A DNA stretch of 5,940 bases from Caldisericaceae bacterium (GTDB lineage Bacteria > Calditrichota > Calditrichia > Calditrichales > Calditrichaceae). This document shows, piece after piece, positions 5,894-5,940 of the stretch. Position 1 is the stretch's first letter, and every line of letters begins with the position of its first letter. The notes under the pieces are model-generated. The model had not been told where the DNA came from. It made no database searches and was given only the letters and a program-made list of their open reading frames with translations. The stretch covers positions 1 through 5,940 of the forward strand of contig JAGHBR010000202.1 in assembly GCA_021160885.1 (NCBI GenBank). Direction: 5' to 3'. The translations under genes were made by a program, and so were the position numbers.

Positions 5894-5940
5894 TTGATAG
5901 TATCCGATTTTCTGGATGGAAATTAACGAAAGACGGGCAA

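Larger units (their letters stand above)
5786..5940 (-). promoter_or_regulatory. AT-rich upstream region of the FlgM-like/kinase operon
   Basis: This 155-base stretch has no supportable gene and should hold the operon promoter. No convincing sigma-70, sigma-54 or sigma-28 promoter was found. The nearest minus-strand match is TACTAT (5903-5898) with a poor TTAATT 17 bases upstream. No sigma-28-type -10 (GCCGATAA) is visible, so autogenous control by sigma-28, often seen for flgM, is not supported. Confidence 0.35.

Noticed and set aside
1..5940. CRISPR arrays, tRNA or rRNA genes, insertion sequences, attachment sites
   Set aside because: No regularly spaced repeats, no tRNA-like cloverleaf, no transposase or integrase fragment and no terminal inverted repeats were seen on either strand.

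Overview
The window is AT-rich bacterial DNA built around two soluble hybrid histidine kinases. They are encoded on opposite strands and meet tail to tail. Three of the four genes have clear Shine-Dalgarno sequences (AAGGAG, GGGAGGT, GGGGAA), and a FlgM-like anti-sigma factor gene is present. This points to a flagellated or once-flagellated, low-GC Gram-negative environmental bacterium. The kinase style (PAS arrays, an H box reading GGxAHDFNN, a fused C-terminal receiver) is common in Calditrichota, Deltaproteobacteria and related lineages. The strong Shine-Dalgarno sites argue against Bacteroidota. The exact phylum cannot be fixed from this sequence.

Layout. Positions 1-147 (minus) hold the first 49 codons of a gene that runs off the left edge, probably a membrane protein. 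Positions 148-445 are a divergent intergenic region with a good extended -10 promoter for the rightward gene and a leader of about 120 nt. Positions 446-3514 (plus) encode a 1022-residue kinase: degenerate receiver, four PAS domains, HisKA, HATPase_c and a receiver shortened in its alpha4 region. Positions 3511-5421 (minus) encode a 636-residue kinase: two PAS domains, HisKA, HATPase_c and a complete receiver. The two stop codons lie in the same TTAA, so no space is left for a terminator. Positions 5450-5785 (minus) encode a 111-residue FlgM-like protein 28 bases upstream of the second kinase, probably in the same operon. Positions 5786-5940 are a very AT-rich upstream region with spaced T-tracts and a 14-bp direct repeat.

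How the genes may work together (inference). Both kinases lack membrane segments and should sense cytoplasmic signals through their PAS domains. Each ends in a receiver rather than a DNA-binding output, so phosphate would have to pass to an HPt protein or regulator outside the window, or the receiver would act as an internal sink or switch. The FlgM-like gene beside the second kinase suggests a link between that sensor and a sigma-28 (FliA) type programme. No other flagellar gene is in the window to confirm it. Nothing here forms a clearly new defence, mobile or biosynthetic system. The unusual points are the pseudo-receiver, the shortened receiver, the shared stop site and the anti-sigma/kinase pairing.
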